Below, piece after piece: positions 26,077 to 35,143 of a stretch of 64,000 nt of DNA. This DNA comes from UBA7702 sp040776805 (lineage in GTDB: Bacteria; Bacillota; Dehalobacteriia; UBA7702). Each line of letters begins with the position of its first letter. Position 1 is the first letter of the stretch. The stretch lies in the NCBI GenBank assembly GCA_040776805.1, contig JAXGZS010000004.1, forward strand, positions 124,001-188,000, read 5' to 3'. The translations under genes were made by a program, and so were the position numbers. The notes beneath the pieces are model-generated. The model had not been told where the DNA came from. It searched no databases and was given only the letters and a program-made list of their open reading frames with translations.

Positions 26077-26793
26077 ATGACATTTTCAATCATGTTATCC
26101 ACGATGTCCGTGGGCATGTTGCGGACATGCGGCATCTTCGTTTTGACCCTCATCGGCTCTCTGCCGCTGGGGATTCTTGTCGCCCTGGGACGGATGAACC
26201 AATGGACGCCACTGAAAGGCCTGGCCAAAGCAGATGGCAGCAGTGACGCTTTGATCAGCGCCTTGGCGTCGTTTAAGCCGATTCAGTCCGTGGTCAAAGT
26301 CTACATCTCCATCATGCGGGGTACCCCCCTCATGCTGCAATTGCTCGTCTGGTATTTCGGCCCCTATTACCTCTTCGGCTGGGATATCGGCGGCTATCGC
26401 TTTACCGCCATCATCTTAGGTTTTGTTTTGAATTACGCCGCTTACTTCGCGGAAATCTACCGCTCCGGTATCGAAGCGATCCCCAAAGGGCAGTATGAAG
26501 CCGCCGCCGTACTGGGGTATACAAAAGCCCAAACCTTTACCAAAATCATCCTGCCTCAGGTGATCAAAATCATCTTACCTTCCATCACCAACGAAGTCAT
26601 CACCCTGGTCAAAGATACCTCCCTATCCTTCACCCTCGCCTATCAGGAAGTGTTTTCCATCGCCAAGCAGATCTCCGCTTCCCAAACGTCCTTCATGCCG
26701 TTCCTGATCGCCGGCGTCTTCTACTACATCGCCAACTACGTGGTGGCGTTCTTTATGGAACGCTTTGAAAAACGGCTGTCTTACTACAGGTAA
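26077..26793 (+). CDS. Amino-acid ABC transporter, permease
   Basis: HisM/GlnP-type membrane subunit, 238 residues. Carries the amino-acid permease signatures 'RGTPLMLQLLVWYFG' and the EAA loop 'GQYEAAAVLGYTKAQTFTKI'. Start at ATG 26077 after AGGGGAAGC. The stretch between the first and second membrane segments (about residues 42-72, including 'GLAKADGSSDALISAL') is about 25 residues longer than in most relatives. Probably a homodimer. Confidence 0.92.
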   Translation: MTFSIMLSTMSVGMLRTCGIFVLTLIGSLPLGILVALGRMNQWTPLKGLAKADGSSDALISALASFKPIQSVVKVYISIMRGTPLMLQLLVWYFGPYYLFGWDIGGYRFTAIILGFVLNYAAYFAEIYRSGIEAIPKGQYEAAAVLGYTKAQTFTKIILPQVIKIILPSITNEVITLVKDTSLSFTLAYQEVFSIAKQISASQTSFMPFLIAGVFYYIANYVVAFFMERFEKRLSYYR

Positions 26794-26805
26794 AGGAGGT
26801 AGCTG

Positions 26806-27567
26806 ATGAAGCTGCTCGAAATGAATCACATTCAGAAATCCTTCGATGATCTCAGCGTTTTAAAAGACGTCTCCCTCCATGTCTATGAGGGGGAAGTCGT
26901 GGCGGTCATCGGCCCTTCCGGCAGCGGCAAATCGACACTGCTGCGCTGCGCCACGTTTCTGGAGACCATCGACGCCGGCAGCATTTTCTATGTCGGTAAA
27001 AAAGCCGCGGAAAACGACAGTGAAGGTCGGGCCAAATACGTATCCGCCGCCGAGCTGAAAAAGTTGCGCAGTTATTTTGGCCTTGTTTTTCAAAGCTTCA
27101 ATCTGTTTCCCCATTATTCCGTTTTAAAAAACATCACCGACGCCCCCATCGGCGTTCAAAAACGCGATAAAGAAGAAGCCGCCGCCACCGCCATGGCACT
27201 GTTAAAGAAAATGGGTCTTGAGGATAAAGCCAATTGCTACCCCTACCAGCTTTCCGGCGGCCAGCAACAGCGCGTTTCCATCGTGCGGGCTTTGGCCATG
27301 AATCCCAAAATCCTGTTTTTTGACGAACCCACCTCGGCCTTGGATCCCGAACTGACCATTGAAGTGTTAAAGGTCATTCGCGCTTTGGCCGAAGAAAAAA
27401 TGACGATGGTCATTGTCACCCATGAAATGGCCTTCGCCTCCGCCGTGGCCGACCGGGTGATCTTCATGGACGGCGGCGTGGTGGTAGAGGAAGGCTCTCC
27501 CGATGAAGTCTTCGGCAACCCGAAACAGGAGCGCACAAAACAATTTTTAGAAAAATACGCGGAATAA
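26806..27567 (+). CDS. Amino-acid ABC transporter, ATPase
   Basis: GlnQ/HisP-type ATPase, 253 residues. Walker A GPSGSGKST at 36-44, Q-loop 'GLVFQSFNLFPHYSVL', signature 'LSGGQQQRV', Walker B 'ILFFDEPTSALDPE', and switch His in 'VTHEMAFA'. AAAGGAGG precedes the ATG; 12 bp after the permease. A strong terminator follows. Confidence 0.95.
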   Translation: MKLLEMNHIQKSFDDLSVLKDVSLHVYEGEVVAVIGPSGSGKSTLLRCATFLETIDAGSIFYVGKKAAENDSEGRAKYVSAAELKKLRSYFGLVFQSFNLFPHYSVLKNITDAPIGVQKRDKEEAAATAMALLKKMGLEDKANCYPYQLSGGQQQRVSIVRALAMNPKILFFDEPTSALDPELTIEVLKVIRALAEEKMTMVIVTHEMAFASAVADRVIFMDGGVVVEEGSPDEVFGNPKQERTKQFLEKYAE

Positions 27568-27581
27568 TCCTTAACATACTG

Positions 27582-27617
27582 CGGCCTGTTGTGAACGATT
27601 CACAACAGGCCGTTTTT
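27582..27617 (+). terminator. Terminator of the ABC operon
   Basis: CGGCCTGTTGTGAA (27582-27595) and TTCACAACAGGCCG (27599-27612) form a 14-bp perfect stem with a CGA loop, followed by TTTTT. It overlaps the stop of the convergent gene, which ends at 27616. Confidence 0.92.
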
Positions 27618-28407
27618 AAATTTCCACTTCTTTTTCGGGAGAAAGGCTGATTTTACCGCCAATGCGCAGAGAGCTGATTTCACCGTCCTTTTGCTCCGCC
27701 TCGGCTTCAAGGACGCCTCCCGGTTCCCGGAAGCAAAACAGATGGGATCCCGCCGCTCCCTTTTGCGCCAAAGCGGCCGCCACCGCCGCGCTCCCCGAAG
27801 CACAGCTGTTTTCGTAAAACAGCGTATCGGTGGCGGCCACATAAACCACCGGCGTCAGGACCGCGGTTTTCGCGTCGTAAAACATCAGCCCCGCCGCGGC
27901 GGCTTGATATTGCGCCGAAACCCCTTGCAGATACCTTTTGTCTGCTGCCGGGGAATCAGCGGCGAAAGGTTGATCGGTAATCACATGGACAATACCGTCA
28001 AATAATACGGCTTCCGCTGTACCGCCTCGAAAAGGTATCGGGATCATGCGCTTCGGCAGCGGCATGGCCGCGACAGCTGTGTTATTTTCCGTGTCAACCA
28101 AAACCGGCAGGGGCTTATTCACGCCACTGATCTCCGTCATCACCCGCGTTTCTCCACGTCTGCCCTGTTCTATGGCATAAAAAAGAGCCGCGCTGCGCAA
28201 AGCGTTGCCGCAGAATTCGCCGCCCATCATGGCGAGGCGCACATCACCGCCGTACTGAGGCATTGTCAAAAAGCCCACCTGCTCCGCACCGTTGATCAGG
28301 GTCAAGAGTTTTCCGGCAAGAGACGTGTAGGCTTCCTTTTTGACCGGCGTCTTTACCAATACTGTGATGTTACCGGCGGGATCCGCTACCCGTAGGATTA
28401 TTTTCAT
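27616..28407 (-). CDS. DapF-like amino-acid epimerase/racemase
   Basis: Cofactor-independent two-cysteine racemase of the diaminopimelate epimerase fold. 263 residues in two mirrored halves. Both catalytic cysteines are present: C66 in 'MMGGEFCGNALRSAA' and C202 in 'YENSCASGSAAVAAA'. The GGEFCGNA form is closer to the divergent CntK-like (histidine racemase) group than to true DapF, which has a different first motif. No other lysine-pathway or metallophore gene adjoins; the neighbour is an amino-acid ABC importer. Substrate unknown. Confidence 0.75.
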   Translation of the reverse strand: MKIILRVADPAGNITVLVKTPVKKEAYTSLAGKLLTLINGAEQVGFLTMPQYGGDVRLAMMGGEFCGNALRSAALFYAIEQGRRGETRVMTEISGVNKPLPVLVDTENNTAVAAMPLPKRMIPIPFRGGTAEAVLFDGIVHVITDQPFAADSPAADKRYLQGVSAQYQAAAAGLMFYDAKTAVLTPVVYVAATDTLFYENSCASGSAAVAAALAQKGAAGSHLFCFREPGGVLEAEAEQKDGEISSLRIGGKISLSPEKEVEI

Positions 28408-28554
28408 CTCTTACCACCTCACGATCTTTCCTTTATTTTAGCAAAAAGCTAAAAAATGTACAATACCTTTCATTTTCATGTAGCATTTTCCTTTTTTTTA
28501 TGCTAAAATCGGAACAGACAAATGGTTGTGACGTATCACAAGAAAGGGGAAAAA

Positions 28555-29949
28555 ATGAAACTCAAAAAACAACTTTTATTGTTCGCAGTATCTCTATTCT
28601 CACTATTATGGCTGGCCACAGGTGTTGGCGCAACCGTTACCGCGGAAACCGTCGCCGCAGCGGCAACGGCAGATTACACGCTGTTTTACGACAGCGAAGA
28701 TGGCAAAATGTACACGAGTGTTAACGAAAGCGGCAAGGGTACCACCGTCTACAGCGGCCAGAGCGACAAATGGAGTTCCGCCTATGACGCTGATTCAGAC
28801 AGCTACATCCTGACCTTAAAAGGCTTCTCTTTCACGACTTCGGCTCCTGACGCTCTGATTTTGCTCAAGGATACCAAGCTCTGCCTGGCCCAGGGCACCA
28901 CCAACAGCCTCACCAGTACCTACAATGATGATGAATACGAAAGCACCGGCCTTTTGGCTTGCTACGACTTAACCATCTACAGCAACGGAAACGGTACCGG
29001 GAAGCTTGTCATCCAAGGGGGAACCTGCGACAACGACCAAGATAACTATTCCGACGGGATCTTCTGCGCCGGTACCCTGGCGGTAGAGAGCGGTGCCGTT
29101 GCGGCCTACGGCGGCGCTGATGCTGAATCATCGGGGATCGCCACCGTCGCCTTCCAATACTTTAGCGGAGATATCGTTGCCAAGGGCGGCTACAGCTTGT
29201 TTTTCCTCTCCAATGAGCTGCCCCAGGTGATCAGCTATATCCCCGGAACCCTCTTCTACGGCGGCAGCAATGCCCAAAGCGTCTCTCAGCTTAGTGTTGA
29301 AAACGGCAGTGACGATGACACCCTCTTTGATGATTATGCGTATCTCCATATTTATCATACCTTAAGCGACCTTCCCTATACTGCCTGGTATTATCAGAAT
29401 ATTACCACTCTGTTTGGAGAAAAAATCGTCACCGGTTATGCCAACAGCGATGGATTAAGCTATCAAATCAAACCTGCTAACTCCATTACGAGAGCGGAAT
29501 TTGTAACGATTTTGGCGAGACTGATGGAAAGTGAAACCGATCTGGAACAATACGCCGGAAATTATTCCTTTACCGATGTTCCCGAATGGGCCTCAAAATA
29601 TGTGGGTTGGGCCAAAGCGATGGGTTATGTAAACGGCATAGAGGAAACCCTCTTCGGCTCCAGCCGGAATATCACCAGAGAACAGATGGCCGCCATTCTC
29701 TACCGCGCCATCGTTGATATGGAACTAACCTCCAACTACAGCAATCCCGCCGTTACCTTCACCGATGAAAATAACATTGCCGATTACGCCAAAGACGCCG
29801 TTGCCGCCATGCAGAAAGACGGCATCATCAACGGCTACAGCAACGGCGACGGCAGCTTCCGCTTTATGCCCCAAGGCAATGCCACTAGAGCCGAAGCTTT
29901 CACGATGATCTACAACTTCATCGACGCTTACATTGACCTTGAAGGATAA
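28555..29949 (+). CDS. Secreted SLH-domain surface protein
   Basis: 464 residues. Signal peptide from MKLKKQ ending near 'VTAETVAAA'. A beta-rich N-terminal domain (about 35-270) with repeated 'GSLA/GTLAVESGAVAAYGG'-like turns suggests a beta-helix or carbohydrate-binding fold. Three SLH motifs follow, with 'TRAEFVTILARL', 'TREQMAAILYRAI' and 'TRAEAFTMIYNF', which in known proteins dock to pyruvylated wall polysaccharide. ATG at 28555 follows AAAGGGGAAA. Terminator at 29966. Function of the N-terminal part unknown. Confidence 0.85.
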   Translation: MKLKKQLLLFAVSLFSLLWLATGVGATVTAETVAAAATADYTLFYDSEDGKMYTSVNESGKGTTVYSGQSDKWSSAYDADSDSYILTLKGFSFTTSAPDALILLKDTKLCLAQGTTNSLTSTYNDDEYESTGLLACYDLTIYSNGNGTGKLVIQGGTCDNDQDNYSDGIFCAGTLAVESGAVAAYGGADAESSGIATVAFQYFSGDIVAKGGYSLFFLSNELPQVISYIPGTLFYGGSNAQSVSQLSVENGSDDDTLFDDYAYLHIYHTLSDLPYTAWYYQNITTLFGEKIVTGYANSDGLSYQIKPANSITRAEFVTILARLMESETDLEQYAGNYSFTDVPEWASKYVGWAKAMGYVNGIEETLFGSSRNITREQMAAILYRAIVDMELTSNYSNPAVTFTDENNIADYAKDAVAAMQKDGIINGYSNGDGSFRFMPQGNATRAEAFTMIYNFIDAYIDLEG

Positions 29950-29965
29950 AAATAAGAATGCGTGC

Positions 29966-30001
29966 AAAAGTGCCTCCGACTGTTGTTCGGAGGCGCTTTT
30001 T
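29966..30001 (+). terminator. Terminator of the SLH gene
   Basis: AAAAGTGCCTCCGA pairs with TCGGAGGCGCTTTT across a short loop and is followed by T's. Confidence 0.88.
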
Positions 30002-30037
30002 GTACCTTAACCGATCTTGCTGTTTTTCCAATGAACC

Positions 30038-30271
30038 GTGCTATGCCAAGGACGAATGAATGCAGGCGAATCACTGAAGAAAGAAGGGAATAAAGATGAA
30101 AAGGAAATCGCGCCCTACGCGAAAGAGGCCGTGGCCGCCTTGAGCCAAGGCTACGTCATCTATGGCGGCGGCAACAACGGCGACGGCCTTCACTTCTATC
30201 CCCAAAAGAACGCAACCCGCGCCGAGGCCATGACCATGGTCAACCGCTTCTATTTTAACTACGCTAAATAA
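30038..30271 (+). pseudogene. SLH-domain C-terminal fragment
   Basis: A 77-codon frame whose last 55 residues ('EIAPYAKEAVAALSQG', 'NATRAEAMTMVNRFYF') match the third SLH motif of the gene just upstream ('NIADYAKDAVAAMQKDG', 'NATRAEAFTMIYNF'). There is no signal peptide and no first or second SLH motif. Probably what remains of a duplicated SLH gene; a very short expressed SLH peptide cannot be excluded. Confidence 0.6.
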
Positions 30272-30285
30272 AACCACGATAAAAG

Positions 30286-30313
30286 CTCCCCCGGGAATAT
30301 TCCCCCGGGGGAG
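30286..30313 (+). terminator. GC-rich hairpin after the SLH fragment
   Basis: CTCCCCCGGG (30286-30295) pairs with CCCGGGGGAG (30304-30313). The tail TCGTTCGTTATTTTT is only partly T-rich. It separates the plus-strand SLH region from the convergent polysaccharide cluster. Confidence 0.6.
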
Positions 30314-30368
30314 TCGTTCGTTATTTTTCTTTGATTTGCGGATCGCGGCATGTTCACAGGATCTGAGT

Positions 30369-31800
30369 TTAAGACGGCCCTGATATCCTCGTTTTTATCC
30401 GCTGCCGCAGATCTATCCAGGCCGGCGGCCGCAGAATCGCGATGGCAATGACATAGATCGCAATTCCCAACAAAACCTGAAGCAAGATACCGCCGATGGT
30501 GGCTTTGATGACGGTCCCTGTCAAACGCAGGATCAGGTACATGATGGTCGCAGCCACACAGTATTTTACGGAGCCATGCAACAGCTTGCGGAGATCAAAC
30601 TGTCTCGAAACCACAATGACTTGATAGATGGCGGCGGCGATTTCCGTCAGAATGGCGCCGATCACCGCGCCAAAGAGGCCGATCTTCCAAATCAGCAAAA
30701 TCCCCGTCACCACGTTGACCGCCAGAGCGCAAAGCACGGCAAAGGTATACTGTTTCATCTGATTGGTGGGTAAAAGATAGAGAGAACCGATGATGCAGGT
30801 CAAACCCATGGGAAGCATCATCAAAGCATGCAACTCCAACAATCTCCCGGTCGTCTCGTATTGAGTGCCAAAAAATATGGGGGCAAATTCGGGGCCAATG
30901 ACCGATAGACCAAGGGCAAGGGGTAGAACGATGAGAAGGCTGTATTGAAGCGCTGTTTTCAGGTAATCCTCTGCCTTCTCGATCTCTCCCTGGGCATAAG
31001 TATAGGAGGAGCGGGGCATCATCACAGTGCCGATGGAGATGATTAACGACACAAACAAACGCACAATTTTATCAGAATTTTCAAAAAACCCGCAAGCCTC
31101 CACGCCGCACATCAAACCCAGCAAGGATTTATTCAAAACAGAATAAATCTGCACCGCGGCAAAGGATACAAAAAAGACCAAAGCCCACTTCATGTAGGCC
31201 CGAATACACAGTGACTTCCTCCTTACTTTTACAATGGAAGAACTCACGAGAGGCAGCAACGAAAGATTGCCCAAGACTTCGCTGGCGGACAGAATAACGA
31301 TATAGATCAAAATGTCTTCTTTTGTGCGAACCAGTAAAAAGATCAGAATCATCCGGCGACCTTAACGAGGATATTGCGAAGCGCCGTTACCTTGAAATTT
31401 TCCGGCCCACAAAAAGCCAGGAAGTATCCAAAGCACAGGCGATGATCAACAGGGATTGTCCTAAAAGATAATTGCGATAGGATGGCGCCGCGGCCAAAAC
31501 CACCCCGAACATCAAAAGAGCCAGGCAGACCAGGCCAATCTTAAGCAGCATGATCTCCCAAAACGTGCGGGAGCACTTTTCCAAGTCGTCCCGGCATTGA
31601 GCGATACAGCGGCTGCCGTAAGTCGCCAGACCAAAATTGGCAAATAAAACAAAGTACTGGGTAATGGAATTTGTATACGAAACCATGCCGATCCCCGATG
31701 GTTCCAATACCCTGGAAACATAGGGTATGATAACCAGCGGAATCAGCACTGCTGAAAACTGATATAGAATTGTATACAAATAGTTTCTGATAACTTTCAT
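30369..31800 (-). pseudogene. Wzx-type flippase split by two frameshifts
   Basis: Polysaccharide lipid-carrier flippase (MATE/RfbX type). The N-terminal third reads from ATG 31800 ('YLYTILYQFSAVLIPLVIIPYVSRVL') in part, and breaks after 'DTSWLFVG' near 31405. A middle piece 'ENFKVTALRNILVKVAG' lies in a second frame (31402 to about 31352), and the C-terminal two thirds start at about 31352 ('MILIFLLVRTKEDILIY'). Together these match the family order. Restoring one base at each junction gives 1434 nt, about 477 residues, the normal length. Either a recent pseudogene or two sequencing deletions. It is the last gene of the glycan cluster. Confidence 0.82.
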
Positions 31801-31820
31801 TTTTATCCAGTATGAATCTA

Positions 31821-32792
31821 TTATGGTTTCAAGGAAAAGTGCCAGTATATTCTATACACTATGGCATGAATCAGCCTGCTGCGCAACAACAACCAAAGAC
31901 TGATTCTGGCTTTTATCGGGAATGCTTTCACTATTTTGGGGGTTTCCAGGGCTCTTACTTTTTCCACAACCTTTTGATAGAATTCATCCAATTGAGGTTT
32001 TGTATCTTTTCCGCGCAAAAGAATCGTATAAACCATCAGATGTACATACATCTCTTTACGCTGGCAGATTTCTTTTAAATCCGGGAATTGTTCCGCAATA
32101 AACGCCGTGCTCGCCTTGGTTGCGTTCACATAGCTGATTTCAAAAGCGTCCCCTTTTGTAATACTCCCCTGACGTTGTCTATAATAGTATTTTGGTGAAG
32201 AATCGTATACGATGCAGTTTGCCCTGGCAATGATTTTGGGAGTCACCAGAATGTCTTCAGCAAGGACACCGGAAGGGAAACGAATGCTCTGCAATAGATT
32301 GACATCAAATAATTTTCTGCACAAACTTTCGTCAAAATACCCAAAATCAACGATTTTTTCAAGGGCTTCTTGGGCGTTCATTTTTAAATAGGTATCGCCG
32401 ACCCCTTCCTTTTGCGAACACTTTTCATAGACAAACCAGGTTCCGCAAATCGAAATCTGCGCGTTTTCTTTTTTCATATTATGGTACAACAGCTCCAGCA
32501 TATCGGGAGCAATATAATCATCGCTATCCACAAAGGTCACATATTGGCCCCGGGCAACGGCCAAAGCATGGTTTCTGGCATCGGAGATACCTTGATTCTC
32601 CTGATGAAGGACACGAATCCGTTTATCCTGGGAGGCGTAGCGGTCACAGATTTCGCCGCTGTGATCCGGCGAACCATCATCCACAAGAATCAACTCAAAT
32701 TCCCGGTACGTTTGGGCAAGGATAGAATCAATACACTCTTCCAGGTATTTCTCCACATTATAAACCGGCACAATGATACTGATCAAAACCAT
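31821..32792 (-). CDS. Glycosyltransferase family 2
   Basis: GT-A fold sugar transferase, 323 residues. 'ISIIVPVYNVEKYLEECIDSI' in part, nucleotide-binding 'LVDDGSPDHS', metal motif 'FVDSDDY' and acceptor-region 'GVLAEDILVTPKI'. Start at ATG 32792 after AGGAAAGGA. It lies between the two flippase genes; donor and acceptor unknown. Confidence 0.9.
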   Translation of the reverse strand: MVLISIIVPVYNVEKYLEECIDSILAQTYREFELILVDDGSPDHSGEICDRYASQDKRIRVLHQENQGISDARNHALAVARGQYVTFVDSDDYIAPDMLELLYHNMKKENAQISICGTWFVYEKCSQKEGVGDTYLKMNAQEALEKIVDFGYFDESLCRKLFDVNLLQSIRFPSGVLAEDILVTPKIIARANCIVYDSSPKYYYRQRQGSITKGDAFEISYVNATKASTAFIAEQFPDLKEICQRKEMYVHLMVYTILLRGKDTKPQLDEFYQKVVEKVRALETPKIVKAFPIKARISLWLLLRSRLIHAIVYRIYWHFSLKP

Positions 32793-32851
32793 TTGTTCCT
32801 TTCCTCGTTGTCCTTTTATAGCTTGGCTTGAACTGTTTCGCTTCCGTCGCC

Positions 32852-34282
32852 TCAACGTTTTTTGTTTGCCGCAAGCAGAAACCGCCGAACCGTCTTAGCC
32901 TGGGTACGGTTACAGAATAGGTAGCATAGATAAAGGATAGCCACACTTAGAAATGACCAGAGAGCGGGCAATTTCAGGGAAACGGCAATGAAAACCGCGG
33001 CGAAGATCAACTCCGTGGCGAGAACCGTCCTGCTTTGCCCCGGCAGGTACCGGGAAAGATAGCACGTGGAGAGTACATAGCGGCTGACCACCCCGATCAG
33101 CATGGCAAAAACAATGGCATCCACGCTTTTCAGCAGATAACCGCCGATGACAGAGAGCAGAAAGCTCAGGGAAAAGGCCACCAAATTAACGTAAAGCAGC
33201 GCCTTTTCTTTGCGCAGCACCTTAAAATAGGTGGTGCAAAGCAGCTGCATCTTACCGTCGAAAAGGCAGAGAGGCAGCAATACCGCCAGATATTCGAGAC
33301 TTACCGCATATTGAGGCAACCAAAGGGAGAGAACCACCTTGATGGGGATATAAAAAACCAGGATCAAGGGAAGCAAAATGCTGAGAATGCCGTCAAGCTC
33401 CCTATAATAGCGCTTCTGGGCAGCGGCGTCGATCTGGCGCAGGGCGGGAAAGAGCACCATACTGACTTGGGCAATAAAAACGAGGAAAAAGTTGGTCAGG
33501 GTTAGAGAAAAAGACACTTTACCGAAAGATTCGATGCCCCAGAGGGAGTCAATAATGATGCGGCCAATCCCCAAAATCAGGATCCCGGCGAGGTTGGCCA
33601 GGAGCAGTTTGACACCAACGGAGACATTCTTCATGATCTCTTTTAAGCCTTTGCGCCAGCCCACAAAGGCAGAAAAGACGATATCACGACCACAATAGAG
33701 GTAAAAAACCACGGAGCCAGTGAGACATAGCAAATAAAAACAGATAAAAACTTGAAAGCGATCCACGCCCCAGATGATCAGGCCGAAAAGGCAAAGGATA
33801 AAAGCGCCTTTATTGAGCATCTCCGCTTGGGAAAAAATGCGAGTACGGTTTACGGCTTGGAAGACGTAGCCGATAAAATAGGAGCCGTTAAAAAAGACCA
33901 TAAGAATGGCGGAGGCCGCAAAAACAAAAGTGCGGTTGACGTCCTGCAGGCAAAAGATACCGATTATGACGATGACCGCCGCAAGCATGACCTGAAACAA
34001 CGTCCAAATTTTCAGTTCCGTCCCCAATAGGGCGTGATCCAAGCTTTCATAGCAATAGCCGCCAAACCGAAGGTAGACACCGTCATTAAGCCCAAAATGA
34101 AAAAGCCCGGCGTAGCTGGCATAAAAAAGGAATAGCTGCCAATAGCCATATTCCGTCACATTAAGAACCTTCGGCAATACCAAAGCCATCAGAAGACTCA
34201 AAACCAGTGCCACACCTTGGGCGAGAAAAGCGAAGACCATATTCTTTTTTAAGACTTTTTGATCCAGTTTTCGTTCCGTCAT
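32852..34282 (-). CDS. Oligosaccharide flippase (Wzx-like)
   Basis: 476-residue membrane protein with 12-14 predicted helices, N-terminal 'NMVFAFLAQGVALVLSLLM' and 'VLNVTEYGYWQLFLFYAS', typical of the MOP polysaccharide-exporter superfamily. It would flip the undecaprenyl-linked repeat unit. It is intact, unlike the second flippase at 30369-31800, so export function may not be lost. 12 bp downstream of rfbD. Confidence 0.88.
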   Translation of the reverse strand: MTERKLDQKVLKKNMVFAFLAQGVALVLSLLMALVLPKVLNVTEYGYWQLFLFYASYAGLFHFGLNDGVYLRFGGYCYESLDHALLGTELKIWTLFQVMLAAVIVIIGIFCLQDVNRTFVFAASAILMVFFNGSYFIGYVFQAVNRTRIFSQAEMLNKGAFILCLFGLIIWGVDRFQVFICFYLLCLTGSVVFYLYCGRDIVFSAFVGWRKGLKEIMKNVSVGVKLLLANLAGILILGIGRIIIDSLWGIESFGKVSFSLTLTNFFLVFIAQVSMVLFPALRQIDAAAQKRYYRELDGILSILLPLILVFYIPIKVVLSLWLPQYAVSLEYLAVLLPLCLFDGKMQLLCTTYFKVLRKEKALLYVNLVAFSLSFLLSVIGGYLLKSVDAIVFAMLIGVVSRYVLSTCYLSRYLPGQSRTVLATELIFAAVFIAVSLKLPALWSFLSVAILYLCYLFCNRTQAKTVRRFLLAANKKR

Positions 34283-34294
34283 TTTTCACACTTT

Positions 34295-35137
34295 TTATTT
34301 CAGAACCGTAAGAAAGCGCTTTAGCGCATCTTCCCAAGGGGGCAAAATGGAAAATCCGTTTTCCGTTAGCTTGTGCTGATCAAGACGGGAATTCAAGGGC
34401 CGCTTTGCCGCGGTGGGGTAATCCTTTGTTAAAATCGGTTTTACCTTCGCCGTCAATCCCGAAAGTTCCATGATTTTTACGGCAAAATCGTACCAGCTGC
34501 AAACACCGCTGTTGGCGGCGTGGTAGACACCGTACTTTTCCGTGGCCGCCATGTCCAGAAGGAGAACGGCCAGATCGGGCGTATAGGTCGGCGCGCCGAT
34601 TTGATCGCTAACCACGGAAAGCGCTTCCCTTTCCTTGCCCAGGCGGGTCATGGTCTTGACAAAATTGTTGCCATTCCGTCCGAAAACCCAGGAAATCCGC
34701 ACAATAAAATAGCGGTCAAGCAGGGAGGTCACCATGTCTTCACCGAGAGATTTGGTCAGGCCATAGTAATTGACGGGAGCTTTCGCTTCCGTCACCTTAT
34801 GGGGACGGTCGCCCATACCGTCAAAAACGTAGTCGGTGCTGATATAAATCAACTTGGCCCCGACTTCCGCCGCGGCGGCAGCCACATATTTTGTGCCGTT
34901 GACGTTCACGTCATAACACCACTCTTTTTCACTTTCCCCTTGATCCACGGCGGTATAAGCGGCACAGTGGATGATAACCTCGGGAGACAGGCGGTGAACA
35001 TCGGCTTTTACCGCCGCTTCGTCACAGAGATCACAGTCACTGATATCGCTGCCGATCATCGTCAGGCCGCGTTTTTCGCCTTCCTTGACCACATCATAGC
35101 CTAGCTGACCTTTTGCACCGGTCACCAAAATCTTCAT
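34295..35137 (-). CDS. rfbD: dTDP-4-dehydrorhamnose reductase
   Basis: Last step of dTDP-L-rhamnose synthesis (NADPH-dependent). 280 residues, SDR fold with 'VTGAKGQLGYDV', 'YISTDYVFDG' and active-site YxxxK in 'NYYGLTKSLGED'. 6 bp after rfbB. Confidence 0.95.
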   Translation of the reverse strand: MKILVTGAKGQLGYDVVKEGEKRGLTMIGSDISDCDLCDEAAVKADVHRLSPEVIIHCAAYTAVDQGESEKEWCYDVNVNGTKYVAAAAAEVGAKLIYISTDYVFDGMGDRPHKVTEAKAPVNYYGLTKSLGEDMVTSLLDRYFIVRISWVFGRNGNNFVKTMTRLGKEREALSVVSDQIGAPTYTPDLAVLLLDMAATEKYGVYHAANSGVCSWYDFAVKIMELSGLTAKVKPILTKDYPTAAKRPLNSRLDQHKLTENGFSILPPWEDALKRFLTVLK

Positions 35138-35143
35138 GGTTTA

